DNA from: Acidobacteria bacterium SCN 69-37
Lineage (GTDB): Bacteria > Acidobacteriota > Vicinamibacteria > Vicinamibacterales > SCN-69-37
DNA length: 64,000 nt
Assembly (NCBI GenBank): GCA_001724025.1
Contig: MEDJ01000019.1
Span: forward strand, 1-64,000
Direction: 5' to 3'
The notes beneath the pieces are model-generated. The model was not told the origin of the DNA, ran no database searches, and saw nothing but the letters and a program-made list of their open reading frames with translations. Shown here piece by piece: positions 38,261-48,649 of the stretch (position 1 is its first letter; each line of letters begins with the position of its first letter). The position numbers were made by a program, and so were the translations under genes.

Positions 38261-39870
38261 TGCACGACGACGGTACCGCGCAACATGTTCATGCCGCACG
38301 CGAAGGCAATCTCGCCCGCTTTGTCAGGCGTGAATTCGATCGTGACGGGCTGGTTGAGCGGCAAGTCGCGTCGGATGTTCAGCGACGCGAACACGACGGA
38401 CGTCGCGCACGTCTTGTCGCTCGTTCGGATAAACGTCACCCGCGCGGGCACCCCCGCTCGCAGCGTGATCAGCTGTGGGTCGAAGCTCGCGTCCGTCACG
38501 GTGACCGTTGCTTCCTGCGCCTTCGTGTCGCCGTGCATGGCGCCTGGTGTCGTCGACGCTGTTGATGCCGGAATTGGCGAGGCGCTCGCAGGCGCCGGCC
38601 GCAACCCGAGTCGCTCACGCTCGGCGCGGACATAAAAACTGCCTTCGGCCACCACGACATCTCCCGGCTGCACACCAGAAATGACCACGACCTGGTCGCC
38701 AGTCACCGCGCCGAGCCGCACTTCACGTTCTACGAACTTCCCAGGCTCTTTCGGGTTCACGAGGTACACCACGGTGCGGTCGCCGACGTTCTGCACGGCG
38801 CTTCGCGGGATCACCGGCGTCGATGGGCCACCCTCACCGCCGCCGAGAAGCGCCTCGGCATACATCCCCAAACGCAGTTCATTGCGCGGGTTGGGCACTT
38901 CGATGCGAACCTTAGCGGTCCGCGTCTCTTTACTCACTTGCGGGTCGATATAGCTCACGCGACCCTGCAGCACCAGATCCGGATACGCATTCGTTGTGAC
39001 GGTGGCGGGGCCGCCGACGCGGACACGCGCGAAGTCTTTCTCGTAGAGATCCGCGACGACCCAGACGGTGGAGAGATCGACCACGGTGAAGAGTTTTGCC
39101 GCCTGGTCCACGTTGAGACCGACATTCGCGAGACGTTCAGTCACCATTCCTGAGATAGGTGCAGGGACGTTCGTGGTGGCGCTCTGATTCTTTCCGGGTC
39201 CAAGCGCTTCAATCGCAGCAGCGGACAGTCCAAGCAACTGCAGACGGGATGCCGCGCTCTCCACATCTGCGCGTCGTGCCGTATGCCCAGCGTGAATGCG
39301 CTCCAGTTCCTGACGGCTGGCGGCGCCAATCTCGACCAGTTTCTCTGTTCGAGCGAGCTCTTGCTCATGCGCCTCCAGTTCCGCGCGTGCCGAGATGTAG
39401 CGCGTTTGCGCGTCGGCCAGCTCCGGGCTGAAGATCTGCGCGAGCGTCTGACCCCGCTGCACGTGCTGCCCCAGTTCAGCCGCCACACGCGTGATCCGGC
39501 CGCTGACGACCGGTGTCACCACGACCTGTTTGTACGCATTGGGCTCCACCACACCTGGTGCTCGAAGGCCGCCGGACATCGTCCCGGCCGCGACTGCGGT
39601 GACGGTGACACCGGCGCGGTCGACCGCTTCCTTACTGAGGGCCACCACGACGTCCGGTAATGCCGCCGATTCAACTCCGCCAGAAGTAGGCTCGGCGGCC
39701 GGACGCGCAGCCGGCGATGGCGTTGGCGCCATCGGGGCGTGCCCGTCGGACTCCGACGGCGCCCTCGATCGCAAACCGATGTACGTCGCTCCTGCACCCA
39801 CCGCAATGAGCGCCAGAGCTGCCGCGATCAGCACTGCCCACCGCACTGACACGCGTGATTCCGAATTCAT
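38257..39870 (-). CDS. CusB-like RND adaptor with C-terminal cupredoxin-like domain
   Basis: This encodes 537 residues. A membrane anchor is followed by the adaptor body (VTPVVSGRITRVAAELGQHV; helical hairpin LEAHEQELARTEKLVEIG) to about residue 430. From about 452, a cupredoxin-type beta domain follows (ATVTVTDASFDPQLITLRAG ... KTCATSVVFASL ... IAFACGMNM). A cupredoxin fused to an adaptor would bring a Cu site next to the pump entrance. The start is placed at 39870, giving a 4-base overlap with the CusC gene. Confidence 0.88.
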   Translation of the reverse strand: MNSESRVSVRWAVLIAAALALIAVGAGATYIGLRSRAPSESDGHAPMAPTPSPAARPAAEPTSGGVESAALPDVVVALSKEAVDRAGVTVTAVAAGTMSGGLRAPGVVEPNAYKQVVVTPVVSGRITRVAAELGQHVQRGQTLAQIFSPELADAQTRYISARAELEAHEQELARTEKLVEIGAASRQELERIHAGHTARRADVESAASRLQLLGLSAAAIEALGPGKNQSATTNVPAPISGMVTERLANVGLNVDQAAKLFTVVDLSTVWVVADLYEKDFARVRVGGPATVTTNAYPDLVLQGRVSYIDPQVSKETRTAKVRIEVPNPRNELRLGMYAEALLGGGEGGPSTPVIPRSAVQNVGDRTVVYLVNPKEPGKFVEREVRLGAVTGDQVVVISGVQPGDVVVAEGSFYVRAERERLGLRPAPASASPIPASTASTTPGAMHGDTKAQEATVTVTDASFDPQLITLRAGVPARVTFIRTSDKTCATSVVFASLNIRRDLPLNQPVTIEFTPDKAGEIAFACGMNMLRGTVVVQ

Positions 39871-41189
39871 CTCGTTTCTCCCAGTGCGCGCTTGAGAGCG
39901 GCACGTGCCTCCCAAGCCTCGCGTAATGCGGTGGTGTACGCGTGCTCGATATCGAGATACCGGCGCTGTTCCGTAAGAACGTCGAAGACCGTGGCGCGAC
40001 CGAGATCGAACGTCTGCCGGACGACGTCGAGGTTTTGTCGAGCGAGTGTCCGCACCCTGCCGGAGTAGAGGGTGACCGCTCGCTGCGCCTGCGCATCGCG
40101 CGCCTGCGCCGAGGCGACCTCCGCGCGTGCGGCCAGTTCCGCCGCTTCGCGGCGAGCCTCCGCGCCAGTCCGCTCGGCCTGGGCCGCCGCGATTTGACCT
40201 TGGTTCCGATTGAACAGGGGCACCATCACCATCGCGCCCCCTGAGACATAGTTGAAGCGGCCACGCACGCGTTCCAGCGCGCCCGTCGGGCCGAACCCTT
40301 GCTGGGGAAAGCCGGCGTCCATGCGCATGTAGGTCCCAAACAGACTGACGTCGACACGGCCCTCGCGGCGTGCCTGATCGATCCGCGCGTCCGACACGGC
40401 GACGCGCGCCTCGGCCTCGCGCACGTCCGGCCGCGCCGAGATCGATACCGAGGATTCAGGCCCCGCGGCGATGGTGCTCGCCGTCACAAGACTCTCGAGC
40501 GTCTCACGTAGCCGCAGCGGTTCTTCCGGCGACATGCCCAGCAACTGCTTGAGCTGCACCATGGCCGCATCGGCGCGACCAGTGGCGAGCAGACGCTCTG
40601 CCTCGAAGCGGCGCAGCTCCACCTCGAGCAGATCGCGGTCCAGCGGCGGCGTGGCACCGGTCTCCGCGCGAGCGCGCACGATGTCCCACTGGCGCTGGGC
40701 GGCGGCGACCACCTCATCGGCGATGACCGCCTCACGGACCGCCGCCGCGGCAACGCCGTACTGCATGCGCACGTCCGCCGCCAGCAATCGTTCGCGATCG
40801 GTGACGCCGAGTTGCGTCGCCTGCAGCTCGCGCTCGGTCGTCTGCACGCGTCCGCCCCGGCGGAAAAGATCCAGCGGCCATTGAATGCCGACGCTGCTCA
40901 GGCTGTCCGTACCGCCCGGTTCGGTGCGGCGTTCGAACGTGAGCGTCGGATTCGGGCGCAGGCCTGCCTGCTGCCGCATTCCTTGTGCGATGGCGATGTC
41001 CGCACGCACGGCGCGAAGCGACGGTTGGCGCTCGAGCGCGCGTGTGATCGCCGTGTCGAGCGTCACGCCCGCCTGCGCGTCGACATACTGCGGCGCGAGC
41101 GGAGGCGGCGCAGCCTCCTGGCCGTGCACTGGCGCAGCGAGCACAATGGCCGCCAACATGAAGCGCGGGATTCGTCGACACGCCGTCAT
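39867..41189 (-). CDS. CusC-like outer-membrane factor (TolC family)
   Basis: This encodes 440 residues, with the start at 41189 overlapping the pump stop (ATGA). A signal peptide ([15 protein letters not shown]) is followed by [19 protein letters not shown] and [17 protein letters not shown], the classic OEP repeats. It is the outer-membrane duct for the RND pump encoded upstream. Confidence 0.92.
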   Translation of the reverse strand: MTACRRIPRFMLAAIVLAAPVHGQEAAPPPLAPQYVDAQAGVTLDTAITRALERQPSLRAVRADIAIAQGMRQQAGLRPNPTLTFERRTEPGGTDSLSSVGIQWPLDLFRRGGRVQTTERELQATQLGVTDRERLLAADVRMQYGVAAAAVREAVIADEVVAAAQRQWDIVRARAETGATPPLDRDLLEVELRRFEAERLLATGRADAAMVQLKQLLGMSPEEPLRLRETLESLVTASTIAAGPESSVSISARPDVREAEARVAVSDARIDQARREGRVDVSLFGTYMRMDAGFPQQGFGPTGALERVRGRFNYVSGGAMVMVPLFNRNQGQIAAAQAERTGAEARREAAELAARAEVASAQARDAQAQRAVTLYSGRVRTLARQNLDVVRQTFDLGRATVFDVLTEQRRYLDIEHAYTTALREAWEARAALKRALGETR

Positions 41190-44100
41190 TGCACCGCACC
41201 TTCGAAGTTGGCCGAACCTTGGCCGGCCGGGCCATTCCATTCGATGCTCATCTGCCACGCGCCCGCCATCCCGAACTCGGCGGTCGCGGTATAGCGCCCG
41301 GCGACACCTGCCGGATTCACCTGCACATTCCCCGGCATGACCATGCCGGGCATCGGCATGTTCGCAGCCAGCCGCACCGTTCCGACATCGAGCAGGTCGC
41401 CCGACGGTGAGCGGAACTCGATCGTGAAGGTATTGCGGCCACTTCGAAGCGTTCCGGTCGGAGAGAGCAGCACGATATCCACGTCTCCGGACCGCACCGT
41501 CTGGACCACGCCACCGCCGGCCGCGGACGCCCCGGCATCAGTCGTTGGCGTCCGCGTGAGCCGCCAGGCGGCGAACGACGCGCCCACGAGCGCGATCAGG
41601 ATCACCGTCGTGATCAGCATCGCGCGTCGGCTGAGAGGTCGCTGCAACGAGGCTGGTAGAGGCTCGTGCTGCAGACCTAGCTGCCGCTCACGGATCGAGA
41701 AGAAGATGACCGGCGTCACGATCAGCACGTGGAGGAGCGATGAGATCATGCCGCCGAGCACCGGTGTCGCGAGCGGTTTCATGACTTCCGCTCCAACACT
41801 GGTGCTCCACATGATGGGCAGCAGCCCCGCGACGACGGTCGACACCGTCATCACTTTTGGTCGCAGCCGCAGAAGCGCGCCCTCCATGACCGCGTCCCGC
41901 AACGCCGCGCGCGTGAGCGTGCCGCCGAGCTCGCGCCGCTTGCGCTCAACCGCCTCTTCCAGGTAGATGACCATCACGACGCCGGTCTGCACGGCCGTTC
42001 CGAAGAGCGCGATGAAACCGACCCAGACCGCCACGGAGAAGTTGTACCCAAGCAGCCACAACAGGTACACGCCGCCAGTCAGGGCAAACGGAACGGCAAG
42101 CAGCACATGAGCGGCTTCGATCGCCGACCCGTACGTAAAGTAGAGAAGGATGAAGATGATGACGAGCACGATGGGGATCACAATCTGCAACCGGTCGCGC
42201 GCGCGCTCCTGGTTCTCCCAGCGTCCACTCCAGCCGATGTAGTAGCCCGCGGGCAACGCGACCGCACGTGCGACGGTCTCGCGAGCCTCCTGCACAAACC
42301 CACCCACATCGCGTCCCTGCACGTTCAGCAGCACGGTGGCGAGAAGCAACCCGTTCTCGGATGAGATCATGGCAGGCCCTCGCGCGTGGTCGATGCGCGC
42401 GAGTTGCCCGAGCGGAATTTGAGCGCCGCCTGGCGCACTGACGAGTACCTGCGCCAGAGCCTGCGCGTCCGTCCGGTCCTCGGGCCGATAACGCACCCGC
42501 ACTGGGAACCGCGCTCGACCTTCGATCGTCGTCGTCAGCACCGTTTCACCGACGGCGTGCTCAATCACTTGCTGCACCTCGCCAACACCGATCCCGTACC
42601 GGGCGGCAGCCTCGCGGTCCACCTCGATATTGAGGTACTGACCGCTCGTGACCTGCTCGGGATACACGTTGCTCGATCCGGGGACCGCGCGCACCGCGTC
42701 TGCCACTTGTCGCGCCAGACCCTCGAGCTTCGTCAGGTCCGTGCCGAAAATCTTCACGCCCACTTCGGACCGGATGCCTGTGGTCAGCATGTCGATCCGG
42801 TTGATAATCGGCATCGTCCAGATGTTCGACACGCCGGGCATCTGCACTGCGCGACCCATCTCGGCACGCAGACGATCGAGCGTCATGCCCTCCCGCCATT
42901 GGTCCTTGGGTTTGAGATGCACCACCGTTTCCGTCATATTCAACGGCGCAGGGTCAGTCGAGGTATCGGCCCTCGCGACCTTAGCGACGGCATAGGCCAC
43001 CTCGGGGAATGAAGTCAAAATGGCGTTCTGCTTCGCGGCGATCTTGGTGTTCTCTTCCAGCGAGATGCTGGGATCGGCGATGGGCATGAACATCAAGTCC
43101 CCTTCGTTGAGGGGCGGCATGAATTCGCTGCCGATTCCGCGTGCCACAAACAACGCACCAGCGAATAACAGCGCGGCGATCGCCACCGTCACCACACGTC
43201 GCGCGAGTGCTGCCTCCAGCGCGGGACGATAGAGTCGCTGCAACCCGCGCATCACCGGGTTGTCATCTTCCCTGTGGAATTTGCCTCCGAGCAGCAGGCT
43301 GCACAACACGGGGACGAGCGTGACGGCCACGACGGTCGCCGCGAGCACGGCGAACGTCTTCGTGAAGGCGAGAGGGTGGAACAGCTTGCCCTCCTGGCCG
43401 GTGAGCGCGAACACCGGGATGAAGGCGAGCAGGATGATGGCCATCGAAAAGAACACGGGTCGGCCGACCAGCCGCGTCGACTCCAGCACGGTGTCCCAGA
43501 CCAGACGGCGGTCCTTCGGATCGACACCACGCTGTTCCATGAACCGGAAGGCGTTCTCGGTGACCACGATGCCCGCATCGACGAGGACGCCGATGGCGAT
43601 CGCAATACCCGCCAGGCTCATGATGTTGGACGAGATGCCGGCGTAGTACATCCCGAGAAACGAGATGAGCACCGCCAGCGGCAACGGGATGGTGACGATC
43701 AGGATCGACCGGAAGTGCATCAGGAACACAACGTGCGCCAGCGTCACGAGCACGATTTCCTCGATGAGCGCCCGTCGAAGCGTGTCAGCCGCCTGCTCGA
43801 TCAGCGTCGAGCGGTCGTAGAACGGCACGATCGTGACACCTTCCGGTAGCCCTGGCTGGATCTGGGCGATGCGCGCCTTCACGGCATCAATCACTTCCTT
43901 GGTGTTCACGCCGGTGCGCGCGACGACCACACCGCCTACCGCTTCGCTCGTCCCCTTAACGAGCGACGCCACGCGAAACGCGTTGCCGATCTGCACATTC
44001 GCGACCTGCTCGACGTACACCGGGGTGCCGTTCGAGGCGCCGATCACGATCTTCTTGACGTCGTCCACCGAGGCGATCAACCCGACGCCTCGGACAATCA

Positions 44101-44779
44101 ACCAGGCACCGTTCGACTCCAGAACGTTGCCTCCGACATTCAGGTTGCTCTCGCGGACCGCGGAGACGACAGCACTCAGTGGCAGCCCGTATTGCCTTAG
44201 GCGGTTGGGGTCCACATCGATCTGGTACTGCTGCACGAAGCCGCCAACGGATGCCACTTCCGCGACGCCAGGAACGGCGTTGAGTTGGTATCGGACAAAC
44301 CAGTCCTGCAAGCTTCGGAGCTCGCGCAGGGAGTGGTTGGGGCTTTCGAGGGTGTACCAGAAGACGTGACCGACGCCCGTGGCGTCAGGTCCGAGCGTCG
44401 GGACGACTCCAACGGGCAGTGTCTTGGCGACCAAGCTCATTCGCTCGAGCACGCGAGCGCGCGCGAAGTACAGATCGATGTTGTCCTCGAAGACGGCGTA
44501 GATCATCGAGAACCCGAACGCGGACTGCGACCGCACCACGCGCACACCGGCCAACCCCTGAAGGCTGACCGTGAGCGGATAGGTGATCTGATCCTCGACC
44601 TCCTGCGGGCTGTGCCCCTGCCAGTCGGTGAAGACAATCACCTGGTTGTCCGACAGGTCCGGAATGGCGTCGATCGGCGTCGCCCTGACAGCCCACCACC
44701 CCCACCCAGCGAGTGCGATGAAGAACGCAATGACGATGAAACGGTTCCGGAGCGAGAGCTCGATGAGACGGTTGATCAT
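41186..44779 (-). CDS. cusA: CusA-like RND pump with C-terminal YtkA-like domain
   Basis: This encodes 1197 residues, about 150 more than CusA. The pump part has [16 protein letters not shown] near residue 395, the Cu/Ag HME-RND pattern. After the last helices and a linker ([13 protein letters not shown]), residues of about 1095-1197 form a beta domain with Met-rich [13 protein letters not shown] and [14 protein letters not shown], as in YtkA/FixH-like proteins. The domain is periplasmic and probably binds Cu(I). The start ATG 44779 begins [15 protein letters not shown]; longer in-frame starts are unlikely. Confidence 0.92.
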   Translation of the reverse strand: MINRLIELSLRNRFIVIAFFIALAGWGWWAVRATPIDAIPDLSDNQVIVFTDWQGHSPQEVEDQITYPLTVSLQGLAGVRVVRSQSAFGFSMIYAVFEDNIDLYFARARVLERMSLVAKTLPVGVVPTLGPDATGVGHVFWYTLESPNHSLRELRSLQDWFVRYQLNAVPGVAEVASVGGFVQQYQIDVDPNRLRQYGLPLSAVVSAVRESNLNVGGNVLESNGAWLIVRGVGLIASVDDVKKIVIGASNGTPVYVEQVANVQIGNAFRVASLVKGTSEAVGGVVVARTGVNTKEVIDAVKARIAQIQPGLPEGVTIVPFYDRSTLIEQAADTLRRALIEEIVLVTLAHVVFLMHFRSILIVTIPLPLAVLISFLGMYYAGISSNIMSLAGIAIAIGVLVDAGIVVTENAFRFMEQRGVDPKDRRLVWDTVLESTRLVGRPVFFSMAIILLAFIPVFALTGQEGKLFHPLAFTKTFAVLAATVVAVTLVPVLCSLLLGGKFHREDDNPVMRGLQRLYRPALEAALARRVVTVAIAALLFAGALFVARGIGSEFMPPLNEGDLMFMPIADPSISLEENTKIAAKQNAILTSFPEVAYAVAKVARADTSTDPAPLNMTETVVHLKPKDQWREGMTLDRLRAEMGRAVQMPGVSNIWTMPIINRIDMLTTGIRSEVGVKIFGTDLTKLEGLARQVADAVRAVPGSSNVYPEQVTSGQYLNIEVDREAAARYGIGVGEVQQVIEHAVGETVLTTTIEGRARFPVRVRYRPEDRTDAQALAQVLVSAPGGAQIPLGQLARIDHARGPAMISSENGLLLATVLLNVQGRDVGGFVQEARETVARAVALPAGYYIGWSGRWENQERARDRLQIVIPIVLVIIFILLYFTYGSAIEAAHVLLAVPFALTGGVYLLWLLGYNFSVAVWVGFIALFGTAVQTGVVMVIYLEEAVERKRRELGGTLTRAALRDAVMEGALLRLRPKVMTVSTVVAGLLPIMWSTSVGAEVMKPLATPVLGGMISSLLHVLIVTPVIFFSIRERQLGLQHEPLPASLQRPLSRRAMLITTVILIALVGASFAAWRLTRTPTTDAGASAAGGGVVQTVRSGDVDIVLLSPTGTLRSGRNTFTIEFRSPSGDLLDVGTVRLAANMPMPGMVMPGNVQVNPAGVAGRYTATAEFGMAGAWQMSIEWNGPAGQGSANFEGAVQ

Positions 44780-44864
44780 GGACGACAGACCTCGCGCACG
44801 CGTCGGCGCGCGCATCTAGAGCCAAGCCGCCACTGGCGGCAGGACACACGGGTACTGTCGCGAG

Positions 44865-45272
44865 CTAGAGCAGGAAAACGGAGAGCAAGACGTGCCTCGG
44901 CACCTGAGCGCCCGGGAGAGGCACATGGGTGCGCGACGCATCGAGTGGTGCTGGCGCGGTCACTGGCGCCAGGGTCGCTAGAGGGCTGGTCACGAGGGCC
45001 GCTGACAGCGAAAGGGAGAATGCGCCAGCCGACGGGGTCGAGTCGTTCGTGTCGGACGCCGCGCAGCAGCTGTCTGCTTGGGCCTGTGTGACCACACTCG
45101 CAGAGCCGGAACCTGCCTCGGGGGCGCCGTGCATCGGACACACATCACTGTCCGAGCAGCAGGCCATGCGGGCCTCGGGCGTGGCCTGCCAGCCTGCGCA
45201 CTCGGCCCATCCAGCGGCACCGAGGGTGAGGGCAACGACGAGCGCCGCCGCACGTCTGAACAGCAGTTCCAC
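44865..45272 (-). CDS. exported Cys-rich protein, copy 1
   Basis: This encodes about 135 residues. I chose a GTG at 45272 (VELLFRRAAALVVALTLG) because it lies 6 bases after a promoter that is matched in the second copy (58912). A signal peptide is followed by ECAGW, TPEARMACCSDSDVCPMH and VTQAQADSCCAAS. The C-terminus is low-complexity with a final hydrophobic VPRHVLLSVFLL. The CC, CPMH and SCC groups could bind Cu or another soft metal. Both copies precede a cus-like operon. Family unknown. Confidence 0.72.
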   Translation of the reverse strand: MELLFRRAAALVVALTLGAAGWAECAGWQATPEARMACCSDSDVCPMHGAPEAGSGSASVVTQAQADSCCAASDTNDSTPSAGAFSLSLSAALVTSPLATLAPVTAPAPLDASRTHVPLPGAQVPRHVLLSVFLL

Positions 45273-45278
45273 AACAGT

Positions 45279-45308
45279 AGGATGCATGGTGGCTATAGCA
45301 GTGTCAAT
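45279..45308 (-). promoter_or_regulatory. promoter of Cys-rich gene copy 1
   Basis: Read on the minus strand: TTGACA, a 17-base spacer, CATCCT, then 6 bases to the GTG at 45272. The copy at 58877-58905 has the same hexamers, the same spacing and the same distance to a GTG start. The transcript would begin at or next to the start codon (leaderless). Confidence 0.6.
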
Positions 45309-45343
45309 CTAATCAGGCCAAAGCAGTCAGGACGCCGCAACGC

Positions 45344-45814
45344 TTACTTGGCCGTCACGGGGAATTTGCGCGAGCCGATTTCCTGGCCACTACGCGTCAC
45401 CTTGACCGTGGCTTCCCACGCGCCCGCCATCGCCACAGTGCCTATGCCGCGATAGCGACCGCTCCCGTCGTGCTTCAGGGCCACGGTGTTGCGCATCTCG
45501 GGCATGTTCATCGACGGCATCGCGGGCATCACGAACTCAACTGACACGCCGCCATCCGTGACCGGCTGCCCGCCGGCCATGACCATCGCCTCGAACGTGT
45601 TCTCGCCGACCTTCGGAGGATCTGGCTCGGTCTTGAACGTCACGTCGATGGCCTGCATTGATGTCATCGGCGGTGCCGCGGCTGCGGGCGGAGCCGCCGC
45701 GGGCATCGACGCCATGCCTTGGCTCGAAGCGTCGTTCTGAGTGCCACGACCGCAGCCGGCCGCGATGAGGCCGACCAGGACCGCGATGCCGATCGTCACG
45801 CCCATCAGTTTCAT
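45344..45814 (-). CDS. YtkA/FixH-like lipoprotein
   Basis: This encodes 156 residues. The lipobox is in VLVGLIAAGCG, so it is a lipoprotein. A Met/Ala/Pro-rich linker (MASMPAAAPP) is followed by a beta domain with FKTEPDPPKVGENTFEAMV and MPAMPSMNMPEMRN, the same domain found at the C-terminus of the CusA and CusB fusions and in 62460. The Met cluster suggests Cu(I)/Ag(I) binding. I chose ATG 45814 because it begins the signal peptide. Confidence 0.88.
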   Translation of the reverse strand: MKLMGVTIGIAVLVGLIAAGCGRGTQNDASSQGMASMPAAAPPAAAAPPMTSMQAIDVTFKTEPDPPKVGENTFEAMVMAGGQPVTDGGVSVEFVMPAMPSMNMPEMRNTVALKHDGSGRYRGIGTVAMAGAWEATVKVTRSGQEIGSRKFPVTAK

Positions 45815-46189
45815 CTCTCGTCTCCTATGCACGCCAGTGCCAACGACGGTGTGCATTGATTTGACCCTACGGGTCATTTGAGCGGCCCGCGGGGGGCCGA
45901 CGCGGCCTCGCTGGGTCGCAGCACCCTCACTAAAGGACAGTTCGCAGGGTACGAGCGTTTGGTTACAGAGGGCTAAAGGACTGGGGAATTGCAGCCCAAA
46001 AGTCGCCATCCCGCCCCCGTGTAACCAATTCGGTCGCGCGGACGGATTCCTCTGTAGACAGTCACGCGAGCCGAAACCGGTCGCAGCCGGCGACATGCAA
46101 TCAACGCAGCTCGTCACATCCGATTCCGGCGAGCGATTCCGTGGCTCACGTCAGTGGCGACTGAGGTCGCAGAGAAAGGTTGGTCCATC
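45815..46189. promoter_or_regulatory. divergent intergenic region with operator candidate
   Basis: This 375-base gap separates the copper operon (minus) from the helical-repeat gene (plus). A perfect dyad TGACCC-TAC-GGGTCA lies at 45862-45876, about 50 bases before the lipoprotein start. A GC-rich pair CGGCCC/GGGCCG follows. No gene is convincing here. The dyad could be a repressor site for the copper operon. Confidence 0.4.
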
Positions 46190-46879
46190 ATGTCTACGCT
46201 TCGTCCCCGTTCATGGTCAGTTGCGGCCCTCGCATTCCTGGCGTTCGCAGGAACTGCTGCCGCTCAAACACCGCCATCGGCCGTTTTGAACACTCTCGAG
46301 GTACGGCGTCTCGTCGGCAGTGCCGACACCGGTGACCAGGCCCGCCTCGCGAGCCACTTCTCTGCTCTCGCGGAACGATATGCGGCGCAGGCCCGGCGGC
46401 ACACGGCTATGGCAAGGGCGTTCACCGGGAATCCGAACCGCCAAATGGCGACGGGGTGGGCGATCCACTGCGAGCGCCTGGCCAAGCTGAATACACAGTC
46501 GGCGGATACTGTGAGAGAACTCGCCGCACACCATCAGCGGCTGGCGACGGGAACTGCGTCTACCGCGCCCCAGGCCGGCGCCAGTTTCGAAGCCGGCGCG
46601 GGCGCGCTGACGCCGAGCGACGAAGACCTCGTTGCGCTGGCTGCGAAGGCCAGCACGCCCGCCGATCACCGGGCACTGGCGGAGTATTTCGTCACGTTGG
46701 AGGAACAGTACACGGCCGACGTTGCGGAGCATGTGGCGATGGCCGGCACCTACAGGGGCACGCGAATCGCGTGGGCAGCGGTGCATTGCGACCAGTTGGC
46801 CAAACGCGCGCGCGAGTCCGCACAACAGGCCAAGGAGTCGGCCGCCATGCACGGTCGCCTGGCCGCCACATCGCGGTAG
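46190..46879 (+). CDS. exported helical protein with two tandem repeats
   Basis: This encodes 229 residues. A signal peptide (VAALAFLAFAGTAAAQ) is followed by two copies of one unit of about 80 residues: the first has ARLASHFSALAERYAAQARRH...GWAIHCERLAKLN, the second HRALAEYFVTLEEQYTADVAEH...AWAAVHCDQLAKRA. Each unit has spaced His residues and an HC(E/D)xLAK end. It is probably periplasmic. The His/Cys placement suggests metal binding, but no family is recognised. It is transcribed divergently from the copper operon. Confidence 0.75.
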   Translation: MSTLRPRSWSVAALAFLAFAGTAAAQTPPSAVLNTLEVRRLVGSADTGDQARLASHFSALAERYAAQARRHTAMARAFTGNPNRQMATGWAIHCERLAKLNTQSADTVRELAAHHQRLATGTASTAPQAGASFEAGAGALTPSDEDLVALAAKASTPADHRALAEYFVTLEEQYTADVAEHVAMAGTYRGTRIAWAAVHCDQLAKRARESAQQAKESAAMHGRLAATSR

Positions 46880-47041
46880 TCAGGTTGGTGGTGAGCCTGC
46901 CTGGGACACGGCCGACGGGATCCGTGCGCGGCATGTCCCAGGCGAAACCGTGGAAGGGGGTAGATGCAGTCCGCCTCCCATGGCTTCGACCGTCCTCTTG
47001 ACGAACAATGGGACGTACATGAGAACGGATGCGCGCGTGCG

Positions 47042-47605
47042 ATGACCGAGCAATCGAGCGAGTACGAACTTCGATCGCTCATGTGTGCTGGGCTCGACGG
47101 CGACGCCGACGCGCATCATCGCCTGTTAGTCGATCTGAGTCACCGCCTCCGAGGGTACTTTCGGTCGCGGCTCCTGCAGTTCCATCGGGGGCCGACAGAA
47201 GCAGAGGACCTCGTGCAGGAAGTCTTGCTCGCGGTGCACACGCGGCGCGACACGTACGATCGATCGCAGCCCTTTACGCCCTGGCTGTATGCCATCGCGC
47301 GCTACAAGCTCCTCGACTATCTTCGGCGCACCAAGGTGTCTTTCCGGGACATCCCCGCGGACGACGCAGAACACCTGATCGCCCAGAACGACGTCGACGG
47401 TGTCGAGAGCGCCTATGACCTCGATTACCTCTTGGCCACGCTTCAACCAAAGGCGAGGCGCGCCATTCGGTACATGAAGCTCCAGGGCTTAAGTGTTCGC
47501 GAGACCGCCGCAAAGACCGGCATGTCTGAGTCCGCGGTGAAGGTGTCCGTACATCGCGGCCTGAAAGCGCTCTCGGCATTGGTGAAGAAAGGGAACAAGC
47601 CATGA
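47042..47605 (+). CDS. ECF RNA polymerase sigma factor
   Basis: This encodes 187 residues from ATG 47042. Region 2 (PTEAEDLVQEVLLAVHTRRDTYD) and region 4 (LQGLSVRETAAKTGMSESAVKVSVHRGLKAL) are complete. The next gene encodes its NrsF-type partner with a 4-base overlap, as in SigF/NrsF-type ECF groups that respond to metals or oxidants. A role in switching on nearby copper genes is inferred. Confidence 0.9.
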   Translation: MTEQSSEYELRSLMCAGLDGDADAHHRLLVDLSHRLRGYFRSRLLQFHRGPTEAEDLVQEVLLAVHTRRDTYDRSQPFTPWLYAIARYKLLDYLRRTKVSFRDIPADDAEHLIAQNDVDGVESAYDLDYLLATLQPKARRAIRYMKLQGLSVRETAAKTGMSESAVKVSVHRGLKALSALVKKGNKP

Positions 47606-48240
47606 ATACGGCACGGCTGATCGAGGCGTTGAGCGCGGACGTCGGCCCCGTGAGGCGGGCACCCCTTGCGAAAATCCTGTCGTGGGTCATGGTGCTTGGC
47701 GCCGTCATCGCCGTCTGCGTTATGCTCGCGACGGTCGGGCCGCGACCCGGTCTCGCCGAAGCGCCCGCCCACTTCCTGGCGCTGAAGCTCCTCTTCAGTT
47801 TGAGCCTAGCTATCAGCGGCGGAGTCGTGTTGTTCAGCGCAATCCATCCAGGTCGCGATGTGCGCCGGCTGTCTCGCTACCTTCTCTTGCCCATCGTCGT
47901 GGTCGGTGCAGCAGGGGTGGCGGCATTGGCGCTGACGCCGCCTGCGGCGTGGGGTGAGATGGTGCTCGGGACGCACTGGGCGATGTGCGTCGTCTGCATT
48001 CCGCTGTTTGCGACGCTTCCATTTGCGCTGCTGATCTGGGGCTTGCGGAGAGGAGCCCCAACGGAGCTGGGGCGCACCGGTGCGATAGCGGGCTTGGTTG
48101 CCGGCGCGTTGGGAGCCGCCGCGTACTCGCTTCACTGCCCGGATGATTCATTGCCATTTGTCGCGATCTGGTACGCCGGATCGATTCTGCTGTGTGGCGT
48201 TGTCGGCAAATCGCTTGGCCGGACGCTGCTTCGGTGGTGA
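47602..48240 (+). CDS. NrsF (DUF1109) anti-sigma factor
   Basis: This encodes 212 residues with six membrane segments, for example LSWVMVLGAVIAVCVMLATV and LLLPIVVVGAAGVAALAL. DUF1109 text includes GTHWAMCVVCIPLFATLPF and YSLHCPDDSLPFVAIWYAG. The paired Cys residues (CVVC and HC) are the ones thought to sense metal or redox stress in this family. It overlaps the ECF sigma gene. Confidence 0.9.
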   Translation: MNTARLIEALSADVGPVRRAPLAKILSWVMVLGAVIAVCVMLATVGPRPGLAEAPAHFLALKLLFSLSLAISGGVVLFSAIHPGRDVRRLSRYLLLPIVVVGAAGVAALALTPPAAWGEMVLGTHWAMCVVCIPLFATLPFALLIWGLRRGAPTELGRTGAIAGLVAGALGAAAYSLHCPDDSLPFVAIWYAGSILLCGVVGKSLGRTLLRW

Positions 48241-48341
48241 CGATACTCGGTCGAAGTGAGTCCAGCGCCTGATCGAGATGTTGTGGAATCCCATCGCCGA
48301 TCTCGGTCCCGGGTAACGGATTCCAACCAAGGAGAACTCAC

Positions 48342-48506
48342 GTGGACTGGAGCAATCTTGCATATTTCGCTTTGCTCGCGGCATTGGTCATCCTGATGAT
48401 GCGGGGCTGCGGCGCTGGCATGTGCGGCATGGGCCGTCGCGCTCATGACGATTCACGCGCAGGCGGACGACAACGTCGTGATGATCACGCTGGAAAGGCG
48501 GCGTAG
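48342..48506 (+). CDS. 54-aa membrane peptide with Cys-Met motif
   Basis: AAGGAG precedes a GTG start at 48342. A single helix (LAYFALLAALVILMM) is followed by RGCGAGMCGMGRR and a hydrophilic His/Asp-rich tail. The CGAGMCGM segment could bind copper. It is just upstream of the copper ATPase and resembles other one-helix peptides of copper loci. Confidence 0.55.
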   Translation: MDWSNLAYFALLAALVILMMRGCGAGMCGMGRRAHDDSRAGGRQRRDDHAGKAA

Positions 48507-48649
48507 AAGTCCTGAGCGCATAGGAGGGTTCTCGGGGCCAAGACGACATTTACGGTTCGGCTGCACGGACCGGCAGCACCGCCGAAGCCTTCGGCAACGT
48601 GCTGAACAACGCAGAACGTCGTGATGCGTCAACCGCTGGAGGCCAGTCG

